Both the position numbers and the translations under genes were made by a program. From assembly GCF_000733925.1 (NCBI RefSeq), contig NZ_JPOO01000003.1, forward strand, positions 372,001 to 436,000: a DNA stretch of 64,000 nt, read 5' to 3'. Below, in pieces: positions 26,493 to 36,783 of the stretch (position 1 is its first letter; each line of letters begins with the position of its first letter). Below the pieces are notes generated by a model, which saw only the letters and a list, made by a program, of their open reading frames with translations, searched no databases and was not told the DNA's origin. This stretch comes from Arenibacter algicola. GTDB taxonomy: Bacteria; Bacteroidota; Bacteroidia; Flavobacteriales; Flavobacteriaceae.

Positions 26493-29400
26493 ATGGGAAA
26501 CAAACTTAAAATTCTCTTGGCATTTATGGTCTCCGTTTGGAGCCTTCACGCCCAGAAAATAAAGTTTGAACACTACAATGATCACAATGGTCTGTCCCAT
26601 AATTCCGTAAGGCATATTATTCAGGACGATCAGGGTTTTTTGTGGTTGGGTACTTTTTCAGGACTAAACCGTTTTGACGGTTATGAATTTAAAACTTATA
26701 CCAGCTCTCCCGAACTTAACAACACCATCCCGGACGATGATATAACAGATTTGGAATTGGATAGAGAATCCAATCAATTATGGATCGGTACAAGAAAGGG
26801 ACTTGTCCTTTATAAGTTGGATTCCCACATCTTCAGAACCTTCCTTCCAAATGTTAATGATCCAAATGCCCTGCAGGACGGGGAGGTCAGGGCCGTGCAT
26901 GTAGATCGCTTTAAGCAAGTGTGGGTGGGAACCAGGGATAAAGGCCTTTTTATCTATAATCCCGAAAACCAGCACTTTAAGAAAGTTGAACTGGATGGTT
27001 ATAATTACATCAAGGACATTTTTGAAGATTCCAAAGGATATATCTGGCTTGCAAGCTATGGAAGCGCGGGAATTGCCAAAATTTCCTTGGACAATACAGG
27101 TAACATTGCACAAATAAGGGAGTACACCTTGGAAGTTCCGGAGTCGACCGAAAAAAACCCATACGTCAATTTCGTCTATGAAGACCACAAATCGGATATA
27201 TTTGTGGGGAGTAGGAGAGGACTATATAAATTGGACGTTCAGGCCGATTCTTTTAAAAATATGTATTTAAAAGATTCCAAGGTCAGGGATAAATTGGGGC
27301 CATACTTTATCTCCGTAGCCAGGGCGCCCAGCGGTGAATATTGGTTGGGGACCTTGGGCGGTATCCTAGTCGTAGATGAACTGGAGGACATTATGCTGCA
27401 AAAATACCGATGGTATTACTCAGAATTATCAGATGATGATTCCCTAGTAGACAATTTGGTGGCAGCATTGTATTTTGACGCCTCAGGTGTGCTATGGATT
27501 GGAACGGAAGATGGCCTAGAGAAATACGATCCTTATAATAATCAATTTAATTATAACTCGGATATTTCCCAATATATAGGCAATCAAGTACCCCGTATTC
27601 GTGGATTTGCAAAAACCAAGGATAACAGAATCATAGTGGCAACAAGACACAATGGTTTGTTTATTTCAGATAATGGTGGTTACCGACCCCTATTCAATAA
27701 CCAAAAGGACATTGCCAGTATTTTTACTATTGATGGTAACATCTTTTATTGTGGTCTTTGGGAAGGCCATATTTTACGTTACGACTACAGTTCTGGTAAA
27801 GCGTCCGTGAAGGATGTTGGCTTTAATAGGTCACCAATTCTTGCTTTTGCAGACTTAGGAAACAAATCCATGGTAGTTGGGGCCCACGGAGAAGGGGCGG
27901 CAATTATCAATACAGAAACTTTGCTACCTGAAGGTGGATCCGGGGTGCTGCTACCTTCACGCCCCATAAATAAATGTGTAGTAGATAAGAGAGGTATTAT
28001 TTGGTTTGCCACCCAAACAGGAGTTATTAAATTTGACCCAGTAAGTGGAGACACGCATGTATATAACGCCGATTTAGGGGAAAACATGGGTCTTTCACAT
28101 AAAAATGTCAGCGATATCACTATTGATCCAACAGGGAAAATTTGGGCCGCAACTCGCAAAGGATTGGATTACTACGATCCCGACTTGGATGATTTTGTCC
28201 CCTTATCCGAGCCTGTTGAATTACGGAGCAGCTGGATAACCGATGTAGTATCCGATACCATCGGAAACCTTTGGCTAAATATGAACAATAACCGGATTGC
28301 GCAATACAAAACACAATCCGATGAACTAAAAATATATTATACCGATAGTGGTAATAGGTTGGACGTATTTAGCCTAACCGGCTTTTACTACGCCGATGAT
28401 TCCCATATCTATTTGGGAGGCAAAAACGAAATTATCTCCTTTTCACCCTCGGATATCAAGGACAATGACATTTCACCAGCTCCCCTGATTACGAATATCA
28501 AAATTCAAAATACCGATTTGGAAGTAGGAAGTACTTTGAACGATCAGCAAATACTTGCCTCCGACATAAATTTAAGTCGAGAACTGGTTTTGGAAAATGT
28601 AAACAAGAATTTTTCACTCACTTTTTCCAGTCCTTCCTACACCAGTGAGCGCTTTAACAAGTATAGTTATAGATTAGTGGGTTTTGACAAGGGGTGGAAT
28701 ACCGTCGACATACGGCAACGCACAGTCCAATATACCAATCTATTTTTTGGCGATTATACCTTTGAGGTAAAAGCCATGAACGGTCATGGGGTATGGAGTG
28801 ATGTCTCTTCCTACCAAATAAAAATCCTTCCACCTTTTTGGCTTACCTACCAGTCCTTGATCATCTTTATACTACTGTTGTCCCTAATATTCTATGTGGT
28901 ACGCAAACAGATGAAAGCACGACTTGAATTAAAACACCAATTGTTGCTGGAGAAAGTAAAAAGGGAACGGGATGAAAAATTGAGCAATGAAAAACTAAGG
29001 TTTTTTACCAATATATCCCATGAACTTAGAACCCCCTTAACCCTTATACTAGGCCCTACCAAGCAACTAATAGATGAAAGTAAGGGGAGCGGTAACCAGT
29101 TTCAATTGAGCAGATATCAAATGATTCTACAAAATGCCAATCGACTGCTGAACCTAGTGAATCAGGTATTGGATTTTAGAAGGGCACAATCTGGCGAATT
29201 AAGTTTAAAGGTTACCCTAACGGATATCTTATTGCACACCAGAAATACCTTCCGCTCTTTTGAGGAACTGGCCGACGACAAAAAAATTGAATTTAACCTT
29301 ATTTGTGAAAGTGAAAAGATCGAGGGTTACGTGGATCGTGACAAGTATGATAAAATGCTGTATAATTTGTTGTCCAATGCCCTAAAGTTTACCCATAAAT

Positions 29401-30530
29401 ATGGCCATGTTGACCTTTTCGTGGGCACCCAATTGGTACATGGTCGCACGGAATTGGTTGTTGAAGTAAGTGATGACGGTATTGGTATTCCAATGGAAAG
29501 CCAGGAAAAAATATTTACCCGTTTTTATCAGGCGCCCAACAGCAAATTGAACAATACAGGGTCCGGAATAGGACTCTCCCTGGTTCAGGTATTGGTTGAA
29601 CTTCACAAAGGGAGCATAGCTGTGCAGAGTCAACCCGATAAGGGCAGTATATTTACCATAAAGATTCCAACAGATTATGAGGCTTATGACGAGAGTGAAA
29701 TTTTTGAGTATGGTCAGAGCCCTGTTATAGAACATTCACCCCATTTAATTCCCAGTAAGAAAATAATACAGAGTACCCATTTAAAGGAAAGGATACTAAT
29801 TGTAGAGGACAATGCCGAATTGCGTAATTATTTGGTGGGCTATTTGTCCGATTATTACAAAGTCTTTGAGGCCGAAAATGGGGAAAAGGGACTTGAGATA
29901 TGCAGGCAAACAAAACCAGCACTGTGCGTTGCCGATATAATGATGCCCGTTTTGGACGGACTTGAGTTCTGTAGAGTACTAAAAAATGATGAGGATATAA
30001 GCCATATACCCGTAATTCTCCTAACAGCACTATCCGATAATGACGATAAGATTAGGGGCTATAGTTCCGGAGCAGATGGATATCTGGTAAAACCATTTGA
30101 TCCGTCCCTATTAAAAACGAGGATCGAAAATATTATCCAATCCAGAATGGATCTGAAAGGTAAATTCTCCGGGGAGGTAGAAAGCGATGCAACAACCTTG
30201 ACACACTCGCCCATTGACGAAAAATTCATGGAAAAACTCATTCAATTGATAGAGGGAGATATAGATAACTTGGAAATGAGTACTGCATATCTGTGCCAGG
30301 AATTGGGAATGAGTTCTTCTAAATTGTACAGAAAAATAAAAGAACTTACAGATCTTGCTCCAAACGAATTTATAAGGACCATCCGGTTAAAAAAGGCAGC
30401 ACAATTTTTAAATACCAAAAAGTACAATGTTTCCGAAGTATCTACCATGGTAGGTTTTAACGACCCCTACTATTTTAGCCGTTGTTTTAAGAAGCAGTTC
30501 GGATATCCTCCCAGTGTTGTGATCAAATAG
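26493..30530 (+). CDS. Hybrid two-component system sensor/regulator (HTCS)
   Basis: 1345 aa single-protein signalling system. Signal peptide (1-20, ending LHA), periplasmic Reg_prop beta-propeller repeats (about 25-690, recurring patterns such as GFLWLGTFSGLNRFD), Y_Y_Y domain (about 700-780, YSYRLVGFDKGWN), one membrane segment (about 786-806, SLIIFILLLSLIFYVV), histidine kinase with H843 in NISHELRTPL, ATPase N-box near NLLSNALKFT and GIGIP/GSGIGLSL boxes, receiver domain with D1148 in VADIMMPVLDG and K in LVKPF, then an AraC-type HTH (about 1240-1345). Such proteins sense an oligosaccharide in the periplasm and activate their own locus, here most likely susCD and GH92. Confidence 0.97.
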   Translation: MGNKLKILLAFMVSVWSLHAQKIKFEHYNDHNGLSHNSVRHIIQDDQGFLWLGTFSGLNRFDGYEFKTYTSSPELNNTIPDDDITDLELDRESNQLWIGTRKGLVLYKLDSHIFRTFLPNVNDPNALQDGEVRAVHVDRFKQVWVGTRDKGLFIYNPENQHFKKVELDGYNYIKDIFEDSKGYIWLASYGSAGIAKISLDNTGNIAQIREYTLEVPESTEKNPYVNFVYEDHKSDIFVGSRRGLYKLDVQADSFKNMYLKDSKVRDKLGPYFISVARAPSGEYWLGTLGGILVVDELEDIMLQKYRWYYSELSDDDSLVDNLVAALYFDASGVLWIGTEDGLEKYDPYNNQFNYNSDISQYIGNQVPRIRGFAKTKDNRIIVATRHNGLFISDNGGYRPLFNNQKDIASIFTIDGNIFYCGLWEGHILRYDYSSGKASVKDVGFNRSPILAFADLGNKSMVVGAHGEGAAIINTETLLPEGGSGVLLPSRPINKCVVDKRGIIWFATQTGVIKFDPVSGDTHVYNADLGENMGLSHKNVSDITIDPTGKIWAATRKGLDYYDPDLDDFVPLSEPVELRSSWITDVVSDTIGNLWLNMNNNRIAQYKTQSDELKIYYTDSGNRLDVFSLTGFYYADDSHIYLGGKNEIISFSPSDIKDNDISPAPLITNIKIQNTDLEVGSTLNDQQILASDINLSRELVLENVNKNFSLTFSSPSYTSERFNKYSYRLVGFDKGWNTVDIRQRTVQYTNLFFGDYTFEVKAMNGHGVWSDVSSYQIKILPPFWLTYQSLIIFILLLSLIFYVVRKQMKARLELKHQLLLEKVKRERDEKLSNEKLRFFTNISHELRTPLTLILGPTKQLIDESKGSGNQFQLSRYQMILQNANRLLNLVNQVLDFRRAQSGELSLKVTLTDILLHTRNTFRSFEELADDKKIEFNLICESEKIEGYVDRDKYDKMLYNLLSNALKFTHKYGHVDLFVGTQLVHGRTELVVEVSDDGIGIPMESQEKIFTRFYQAPNSKLNNTGSGIGLSLVQVLVELHKGSIAVQSQPDKGSIFTIKIPTDYEAYDESEIFEYGQSPVIEHSPHLIPSKKIIQSTHLKERILIVEDNAELRNYLVGYLSDYYKVFEAENGEKGLEICRQTKPALCVADIMMPVLDGLEFCRVLKNDEDISHIPVILLTALSDNDDKIRGYSSGADGYLVKPFDPSLLKTRIENIIQSRMDLKGKFSGEVESDATTLTHSPIDEKFMEKLIQLIEGDIDNLEMSTAYLCQELGMSSSKLYRKIKELTDLAPNEFIRTIRLKKAAQFLNTKKYNVSEVSTMVGFNDPYYFSRCFKKQFGYPPSVVIK

Positions 30531-30605
30531 CCGTAGTATAAACTAATCTCTACTTTAATGGGATTACAGTCCGTAATTTGAAATTCGTTTTAAGTCGAAC
30601 CCCGT

Positions 30606-31748
30606 TTAATAGTTTACGTAATCCACAATTTCCAGTCCGTAACCTACAAGCCCAACTCTTTTGGTGTGACTAGAATTGCTCAACAACCTAATTTTGGCTA
30701 TATCCAAATCGTGCAAAATTTGGGCTCCAACACCAAAATCCTTGGCGTCCATATCCACTTTGGGAGCTTTGTAAATTCCTTGTTTTTGTAATTCTTTCAG
30801 TTCACCCAGGCGGCCCAATAGGTTCAAGGATTCGGTTTCCTGATTAATAAAGACTATTGCCCCTTTGCCTTCTTCATTGATGGCGTTGAACATATCTTCC
30901 AATTTTTTGTCCGGATTGTTTGTAAGGGTGCCAAGAATATCATTGTTGATCAAAGTAGAATTAATCCTGGTCAGGACTTTGTCTTCTTTCTTCCATGAGC
31001 CTTTGGTCAACGCTAAATGTATCTGATTATTCGTGGTCTGTTGGTAGGCCCTCAATCTAAATTCGCCAAATCTGGTAACAATATTAAAATCTTCCTTTTT
31101 ACGGATAAGACTATCATGCTCCATACGATATGCTATCAAGGCTTCGATAGACACAATTTTTAGATCAAATGTCTTGGCCACTTTTACCAACTGGGGCAAT
31201 CTGGCCATAGATCCATCCTCGTTCATAATCTCAACGATAACCCCGGCAGGTTTTAGTCCGGCCAAACGGGCAAAATCAATGGCGGCTTCGGTATGTCCCG
31301 TTCTTCTTAATACCCCCCCTTCTTTAGCTACCAAAGGAAATATATGCCCAGGCCTACCCAAATCATGGGCCTTAATACTTAAATCTGTTAACGCTTTAAC
31401 GGTACTCGCACGATCTGCGGCAGAAATGCCCGTGGTAACACCATGGCCCCTTAAATCTACAGAAACTGTGAACGCGGTTTCCATAGGATCAGTATTATTG
31501 TGCACCATCATATGCAGACCCAGTTCTTTACATCTACCTTCGGTAAGTGGTGCACAGATAAGTCCTCTACCATGGGTAGCCATAAAGTTGATCAACTCTG
31601 GTGTAGCCAATTCTGCGGCTGCCAAGAAATCTCCTTCATTTTCCCTATTTTCATCATCCACTACAATAATTACCTTACCCTTCCTTATATCCTCAATAGC
31701 CTCTTCAATGGTATTTAGCGTAATGGTCTTTTCAACTTTTGTTGTCAT
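30606..31748 (-). CDS. ribB: 3,4-dihydroxy-2-butanone 4-phosphate synthase with degenerate GTP cyclohydrolase II domain
   Basis: 380 aa. Residues about 8-210 are RibB, which converts ribulose 5-phosphate to dihydroxybutanone phosphate for riboflavin: acidic loop VVDDENRENEGDF, HGRGLICAPL and HNNTDPMETAFTVSVD are all present, with RTGHTEAAIDFARLAG. Residues about 215-380 align in outline to RibA (GVGAQILHDLDIAKIRLLSN, VGYGLEIVDYV) but contain no cysteine, so the zinc site (C-x10-C-x-C) is gone and GTP cyclohydrolase activity is not expected. A separate ribA must exist elsewhere (inference). The start overlaps the lptF/G stop by 4 bp, indicating translational coupling. Confidence 0.92.
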   Translation of the reverse strand: MTTKVEKTITLNTIEEAIEDIRKGKVIIVVDDENRENEGDFLAAAELATPELINFMATHGRGLICAPLTEGRCKELGLHMMVHNNTDPMETAFTVSVDLRGHGVTTGISAADRASTVKALTDLSIKAHDLGRPGHIFPLVAKEGGVLRRTGHTEAAIDFARLAGLKPAGVIVEIMNEDGSMARLPQLVKVAKTFDLKIVSIEALIAYRMEHDSLIRKKEDFNIVTRFGEFRLRAYQQTTNNQIHLALTKGSWKKEDKVLTRINSTLINNDILGTLTNNPDKKLEDMFNAINEEGKGAIVFINQETESLNLLGRLGELKELQKQGIYKAPKVDMDAKDFGVGAQILHDLDIAKIRLLSNSSHTKRVGLVGYGLEIVDYVNY

Positions 31749-33229
31749 GTTACAGCAATTTTTTCTTTCTTCTTAAATACGCTCTTAAAATAATCCAAAA
31801 TACTCCCAAAGGACATTAACCCCTTGTCCGCCGTTGCCCTTCTAGTTAGGAAAACACCTAAAGGTAACATTATAAATGTAGAAAGCCATGCCCCTATAAT
31901 TGGATTTATATTCCCCTCCTTGGCATAATTTCCGGCAAATACCCCAATAAAATAATAAGTTAGGAACAGAATAATTGCAATAACCATAGGCAAACCTAAA
32001 CCACCTTTTCTGATGATGGCACCCAAAGGGGCCCCAACAAAAAACAAAATAATACAGGATAATGCCAATGCGTATTTTTTGTGGAGCGACAAAATATGAA
32101 GACGATATATCTTGTATTTTATTTGAAGCTCATTTTTCTTTCCTTGAATACTTGTTATAATATTGGAAGTAGCACTTTTTGCAGAGCTTAAAATCTGTGT
32201 CTGGTGCCATGAGGGATAGAGAGCCAATATACTATCTGTACCCATCTTGGTTCCCAAAGAATCCATTTCTTTCTTTTTTTTATCGATTGTAATTTGGGCT
32301 AACGAATCTGGTTTTTTCAGGGGCACGAAAGCGCCCATTCTTCCTACGATATTCTTGGAAAAAGCAGTTACCAATTTTACATTGTCTTCCTTTAGAGAGT
32401 CTATATCTTTGGTTAAGCGGGAAATGTTTTTCATCTTATCCGTACTTACATCCCGCTCCTCATCCAAGTCAACATCGTTAAGATCTGAAAGATCCTTGTT
32501 AATGGTATAAGTCTTAAAATTGGCCTTGGTAAATGGATTTTTCTTCTTCTCCTTGTTATTTTTAGTGCTTACATCCCAGTAATAATGCCCTTCCTTTAAT
32601 ACCAACTGCAAAATATCCGAGTCCTCACTACTGATAAGCTCACCTGATTTGGCCTTGATTACTGTGGTATTGACCTTTGTTTTGGATTTTTCATGAATGA
32701 TGACATTTTCCAAGAACCTATCATTTTCCCCATACTTACGATCCACCTTCATGTTCATTTCCGTACCTTCCAAATCACTAAAAACTCCCTCAGAAATAAT
32801 CGCCGCAGGTTTAACCTTGGCAATATTCCTTCTTAGATTATATATTTTTTGTTCGGAAATAGGAATAATGTTATTGGCAAAATAAAAAGTGACCCCACCT
32901 AGAAATGTAACAAAAACAATAAGAGGCAACATGGCCCTTTGTAAGGAAATACCAGAGGCCTTCATGGCCGCAAATTCATAATTTTCCGCAAACGAACCAA
33001 AAGTAAGTATGGAAGAAAGTAATACGGTCAAGGGAATTACCCGTTCCATTAGGTTGGGCATAAGGTAAAACAGGAATTTTCCTATTATGAAAATGTCCAG
33101 GCCCTTACCTGCAAAATCATCAATAAACAACCATATCGTTTGAAATACGAAGATAAACATCAGTATTACGAACGAACTGAGAAAATTAAAAAGGAACCTC
33201 GATAATATATATCGGTCTAGAATTCTCAA
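31745..33229 (-). CDS. LptF/LptG family lipopolysaccharide export permease
   Basis: 494 aa inner-membrane component of the Lpt ABC transporter that extracts LPS and passes it to the periplasmic bridge. Six membrane segments: three N-terminal (ILDRYILSRFLFNFLSSFV onward, up to about 120) and three C-terminal (about 385-480, LSLHKKYALALSCIILFFVG, GGLGLPMVIAIILFLTYYFI), separated by a long periplasmic domain with an extended charged, Lys-rich insert. GAPLGAIIRKGGLG is the YjgP/YjgQ motif. LptF cannot be separated from LptG by eye. 3 bp after lolA and overlapping ribB by 4 bp. Confidence 0.92.
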   Translation of the reverse strand: MRILDRYILSRFLFNFLSSFVILMFIFVFQTIWLFIDDFAGKGLDIFIIGKFLFYLMPNLMERVIPLTVLLSSILTFGSFAENYEFAAMKASGISLQRAMLPLIVFVTFLGGVTFYFANNIIPISEQKIYNLRRNIAKVKPAAIISEGVFSDLEGTEMNMKVDRKYGENDRFLENVIIHEKSKTKVNTTVIKAKSGELISSEDSDILQLVLKEGHYYWDVSTKNNKEKKKNPFTKANFKTYTINKDLSDLNDVDLDEERDVSTDKMKNISRLTKDIDSLKEDNVKLVTAFSKNIVGRMGAFVPLKKPDSLAQITIDKKKKEMDSLGTKMGTDSILALYPSWHQTQILSSAKSATSNIITSIQGKKNELQIKYKIYRLHILSLHKKYALALSCIILFFVGAPLGAIIRKGGLGLPMVIAIILFLTYYFIGVFAGNYAKEGNINPIIGAWLSTFIMLPLGVFLTRRATADKGLMSFGSILDYFKSVFKKKEKIAVT

Positions 33230-33232
33230 TGT

Positions 33233-33877
33233 CTAATTTCTTATGATGTAATACCCATCATTTTTATACTTGTTCTCGTCAAAAGTAAATAAGGTTTTGG
33301 ACAAGGGCTGGTCTATTTTAAAAGAATTAACAGTAATCGTCGTTTTTGTACCGTTTTTTCCCGTTTCAATAAGCTTGTAGATATGTTTGGTCTCCACATC
33401 TATGCCCAACAAAATAGATTTGATTTCTGAGTTGGTATCAATTGGTGTCAACTTCACAAACTGTATTTTTCTTCCCTGGATATTTTGCAAAATGTCCCAG
33501 TCATAGTTATGCCCCTGCTTGTAAAATGTAAGCATTTTAGATGGTGTAATGGTGTTTTCATCATCCAATTTCTCTTCAATGGTCACCTCTTCATTTTCTG
33601 GAACAACGGTATATACCTTTTTACCGTCATACATTTGCTTGGAACCCAAATAATTGAATAAATACTTATCTCCCTGCATGGTTACATCCCCTCTCGTTTC
33701 TGTATTTATATTGGCCTCCTCGTTATTGAGACTGTATTTAAAGTCTACAAAAATATTGTCATAACTTTTTACTTTATTATACACTTCATCCAACAAAGTT
33801 TTGGCCTTTGCCGAGTTTTGGGCCATAGATATTGAAGTAGATAATACCAATAATATAATAGATAATTTAATTTTCAT
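33233..33877 (-). CDS. lolA: Outer-membrane lipoprotein carrier LolA-like protein
   Basis: 214 aa periplasmic protein with a signal peptide ending SISMAQ (residues 15-20). The LolA fold carries lipoproteins from the inner to the outer membrane in a hydrophobic half-barrel; here the sequence AKTLLDEVYNKVKSYDNIFV, then RGDVTMQGDKYLFNYLGSKQ with MYDGKKVYTVVPENEEVTIE, follows the family's pattern. Note the strong periplasmic basic/acidic character and C-terminal FTFDENKYKNDGYYI. It sits 30 bp after ftsK and 3 bp before lptF/G, so two envelope-transport functions are made together. Confidence 0.88.
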   Translation of the reverse strand: MKIKLSIILLVLSTSISMAQNSAKAKTLLDEVYNKVKSYDNIFVDFKYSLNNEEANINTETRGDVTMQGDKYLFNYLGSKQMYDGKKVYTVVPENEEVTIEEKLDDENTITPSKMLTFYKQGHNYDWDILQNIQGRKIQFVKLTPIDTNSEIKSILLGIDVETKHIYKLIETGKNGTKTTITVNSFKIDQPLSKTLFTFDENKYKNDGYYIIRN

Positions 33878-33907
33878 TTTCTTCCATTTAAATTTTTAAC
33901 ATGTCAC

Positions 33908-36289
33908 CTATGCACTTTCATTGCTCAATAGTTGATCCAAGGCATAAATATCAGGTACTAGGACCTGACGAGCCTTGCTACCTTCAAAAGGACCAACAAT
34001 ACCTGCTGCTTCCAACTGATCTATAATTCTCCCGGCCCTATTGTATCCCAATTTCAACTTGCGTTGTATCAAGGAGGCCGAACCCTGTTGGGCAATTACA
34101 ATAACTTCGGCTGCTTCCCTAAACATGGCATCCCGATCGGAAATATTATAATCAATACTTGTGCCAGAATCATCATTTCCCAAGTATTCAGGAAGTAGAT
34201 GCGCATCTGGATAGGCCCTTTGGGAACCAATAAATTCAGTAATCTTAGCAACCTCCGGCGTGTCAACAAAGGCACATTGAATTCTGGTAACATCATTTCC
34301 CTGTGTAAACAACATATCCCCACGTCCTATCAATTGATCGGCCCCCTGGGTATCCAGAATGGTTCTTGAATCTATTTTTGAGGTAACCCTAAAAGCTATC
34401 CTAGCCGGGAAGTTGGCTTTTATGATCCCTGTAATTACGTTAACCGAAGGTCTTTGGGTTGCAATGATCAAGTGTATCCCAATAGCCCTGGCCAACTGTG
34501 CCAATCTGGCAATAGGGGTTTCCACTTCCTTACCCGCGGTCATAATAAGATCTGCAAACTCATCAATTACCAATACAATATAAGGCAAGAACATGTGTCC
34601 GTCATTAGGGTTCAGTTTACGCGCCTTGAACTTGGCGTTGTATTCCTTGATATTACGAACCATGGCCACCTTTAACAACTCGTAACGGTTGTCCATTTCA
34701 ATACAAAGCGAATTTAAGGTATTGATTACCTTATTGTTATCCGTAATAATAGCCTCCTCAGAATCCGGTAATTTGGCCAGATAATGTCTTTCAATCTTAT
34801 TGAACAACGTAAGTTCTACCTTTTTGGGGTCTATAAGAACAAACTTCACCTCTGCAGGATGCTTCTTATAGAGCAAAGAGGTCAATACTGCATTTAGACC
34901 AACAGATTTCCCTTGCCCGGTAGCCCCTGCCATCAGCAAATGGGGCATTTTAGCCAAATCTACCACAAAGGTTTCATTGCTAATGGTTTTTCCAAAGGCA
35001 ATGGGCAACTGCATTTCTGCCTTCTGAAATTTACTGGAGGCAATAACGGAACGCATGGATACGATGGTGGCATTTTTATTGGGCACTTCTATACCAATGG
35101 TTCCCTTTCCAGGTATAGGAGCTATAATCCTTATGCCAAGTGCCGCCAAGGACAGGGCAATATCATCCTCAAGGTTTTTGATTTTTGAAATTCGCACCCC
35201 TGCATCAGGTACAATCTCATATAGCGTAACCGTTGGTCCAATAGTAGCCTTAATCTGTGCTATACCAATCTTATAGTTCTTTAAGGTCTCAACAATTTTA
35301 TTCTTATTTTCTTCCAGTTCCTCCTGGTTAATGGTAATGCCACCGCTGGCACCATGCTGATCCAAAAGATCCAATGGAGGGAATTTAAAATTGCCCAATT
35401 CCAGGGTAGGGTCAAATTCACCAAAATCCTCCACCAACTTGTCGGAAATATTGTCGGACTCCTCTTTCTCTTCTTTGATTTTTTCCACTTCCATGGCAAT
35501 AGTATCCTCTTCTACACCCACCTTTACTTCAAATTCCTCCTCATCATCTTCTTTTGCCAAAACGGGAATATCTTTCTTATGGGTGTAGGTATCTATTACC
35601 ACGGGGGTTTCTTCCTTTTCCTTGGTATATAAAATATCGTTCTCCCTGTCGCTGTCATCAACCTTGACCGACTTACCATTTTTAAATTCGTTAGCCAAAG
35701 ATTTTCCTTTATCGTTTAAATAGGCAACTGCCTTGTCCGGGGAAAATTGGAACAACCTTACCAAAATAACTATCAGACCAAAAAGTAGTAAGAGAAAGAC
35801 TCCAACTTTCCCTCCATAATCTTGTAGAAAATCGTTCATCTCGTACCCAACCATACCGCCCAACAACGGTTGTCCCGACGCAAAGAAGCCAAGGGCAACG
35901 GAGAACCAAATTATAAAAACCAAGCCCCATATCCATTTACGAAGCAGCCCTTGTTTCTGCATGCTCAAAAATAGGTACAGCCCCGTTATAAATAGTAAAA
36001 AGGTAAATATGATGGAAGAAACGCCAAATCCTTTATAGAGCACAAAATGACTTACGTTGGCTCCAAATTTATTCAATAAATTTCTGGCCTGTTCATTCCT
36101 GTTTGCAAATTCTGTCAGCAAGCTTTGATCTTCCTGCCAGGTAAAATAAAAGGAGACAAAGGAAAAGAATAAGGCAATACTTAAAAGCATTAACAACCCC
36201 CCAAAAATTATTTTGTTCTGTTGCGATAATTTTAAGGAAAAGCCTTTTTTATTGGGTGTTGACTTTGGTTTTTTTACCTTTTTTGCCAT
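33908..36289 (-). CDS. ftsK: DNA translocase FtsK/SpoIIIE
   Basis: 793 aa septal motor that pumps chromosome termini during division. N-terminal basic tail and four membrane segments (about 27-185), an acidic linker (about 200-300), then the RecA-like motor: Walker A GATGQGKSVGLNAV, Walker B YIVLVIDEFADLI, and LIIATQRPSVNVITG. The C-terminal gamma winged-helix domain (SASLIQRKLKLGYNRAGRII, then DQLEAAGIVGPFEGSKARQV) binds the KOPS-type orienting sequences. Length is normal for Bacteroidota. It is followed by lolA, lptF/G and ribB on the same strand. Confidence 0.97.
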   Translation of the reverse strand: MAKKVKKPKSTPNKKGFSLKLSQQNKIIFGGLLMLLSIALFFSFVSFYFTWQEDQSLLTEFANRNEQARNLLNKFGANVSHFVLYKGFGVSSIIFTFLLFITGLYLFLSMQKQGLLRKWIWGLVFIIWFSVALGFFASGQPLLGGMVGYEMNDFLQDYGGKVGVFLLLLFGLIVILVRLFQFSPDKAVAYLNDKGKSLANEFKNGKSVKVDDSDRENDILYTKEKEETPVVIDTYTHKKDIPVLAKEDDEEEFEVKVGVEEDTIAMEVEKIKEEKEESDNISDKLVEDFGEFDPTLELGNFKFPPLDLLDQHGASGGITINQEELEENKNKIVETLKNYKIGIAQIKATIGPTVTLYEIVPDAGVRISKIKNLEDDIALSLAALGIRIIAPIPGKGTIGIEVPNKNATIVSMRSVIASSKFQKAEMQLPIAFGKTISNETFVVDLAKMPHLLMAGATGQGKSVGLNAVLTSLLYKKHPAEVKFVLIDPKKVELTLFNKIERHYLAKLPDSEEAIITDNNKVINTLNSLCIEMDNRYELLKVAMVRNIKEYNAKFKARKLNPNDGHMFLPYIVLVIDEFADLIMTAGKEVETPIARLAQLARAIGIHLIIATQRPSVNVITGIIKANFPARIAFRVTSKIDSRTILDTQGADQLIGRGDMLFTQGNDVTRIQCAFVDTPEVAKITEFIGSQRAYPDAHLLPEYLGNDDSGTSIDYNISDRDAMFREAAEVIVIAQQGSASLIQRKLKLGYNRAGRIIDQLEAAGIVGPFEGSKARQVLVPDIYALDQLLSNESA

Positions 36290-36417
36290 TAAATCTTAAA
36301 TTCTGGTGGCTAAATTACAAATTTACTTATGAACTCATCAGAACTTTTCCTATTGAAATAGCATTTTACGGAAACTCTGTACAAGCTAGATTGGGATTCT
36401 GGAAAAACTAATAGTCT

Positions 36418-36783
36418 TTAAAAGATTTTGGGAATATAGATGATAAGGCCAATAATGGATGCAGCAATGGATACCAACATAACGGCACCGGCAGAGACAT
36501 CCTTAATAAACCCGATTTTTTCATCAAATTCGGGTTGCACAAAATCTGCTATTTTCTCCACGGCTGTGTTTAACCCCTCTATTCCCAGGACCAATCCAAT
36601 AGCCAAAATTTGAAGAATCCATTCGGTATTGGAAATTTCAAAATAGAATCCAGCAGCAGTCATCACCAAAGTAATAAAAACCTGAATCTTGATACTGGAT
36701 TCCGTTCTTATTAAGAGTAAAGCTCCCTTTATTGCGAAACCTACGCTCTTAATGCGATTCACCAAAAAGCTTTCCTTAGGCAT
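36418..36783 (-). CDS. dgkA: Diacylglycerol kinase (DgkA type)
   Basis: 121 aa, the size of the small integral-membrane diacylglycerol/undecaprenol kinases. Three membrane segments (about 35-50, 53-68 and 97-117) and the active-site motif GIEGLNTAVEKIADFV, in which the Glu and Asn bind Mg-ATP. It recycles diacylglycerol or phosphorylates undecaprenol at the inner membrane; which of the two cannot be told from sequence. Its start overlaps the end of tpx by 8 bp, so the two are translationally coupled. Confidence 0.93.
   Translation of the reverse strand: MPKESFLVNRIKSVGFAIKGALLLIRTESSIKIQVFITLVMTAAGFYFEISNTEWILQILAIGLVLGIEGLNTAVEKIADFVQPEFDEKIGFIKDVSAGAVMLVSIAASIIGLIIYIPKIF

Noticed and set aside
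31174..31776. 200-codon plus-strand frame opposite ribB
   Set aside because: Serine/alanine-rich shadow of the RibB coding sequence; no family features.
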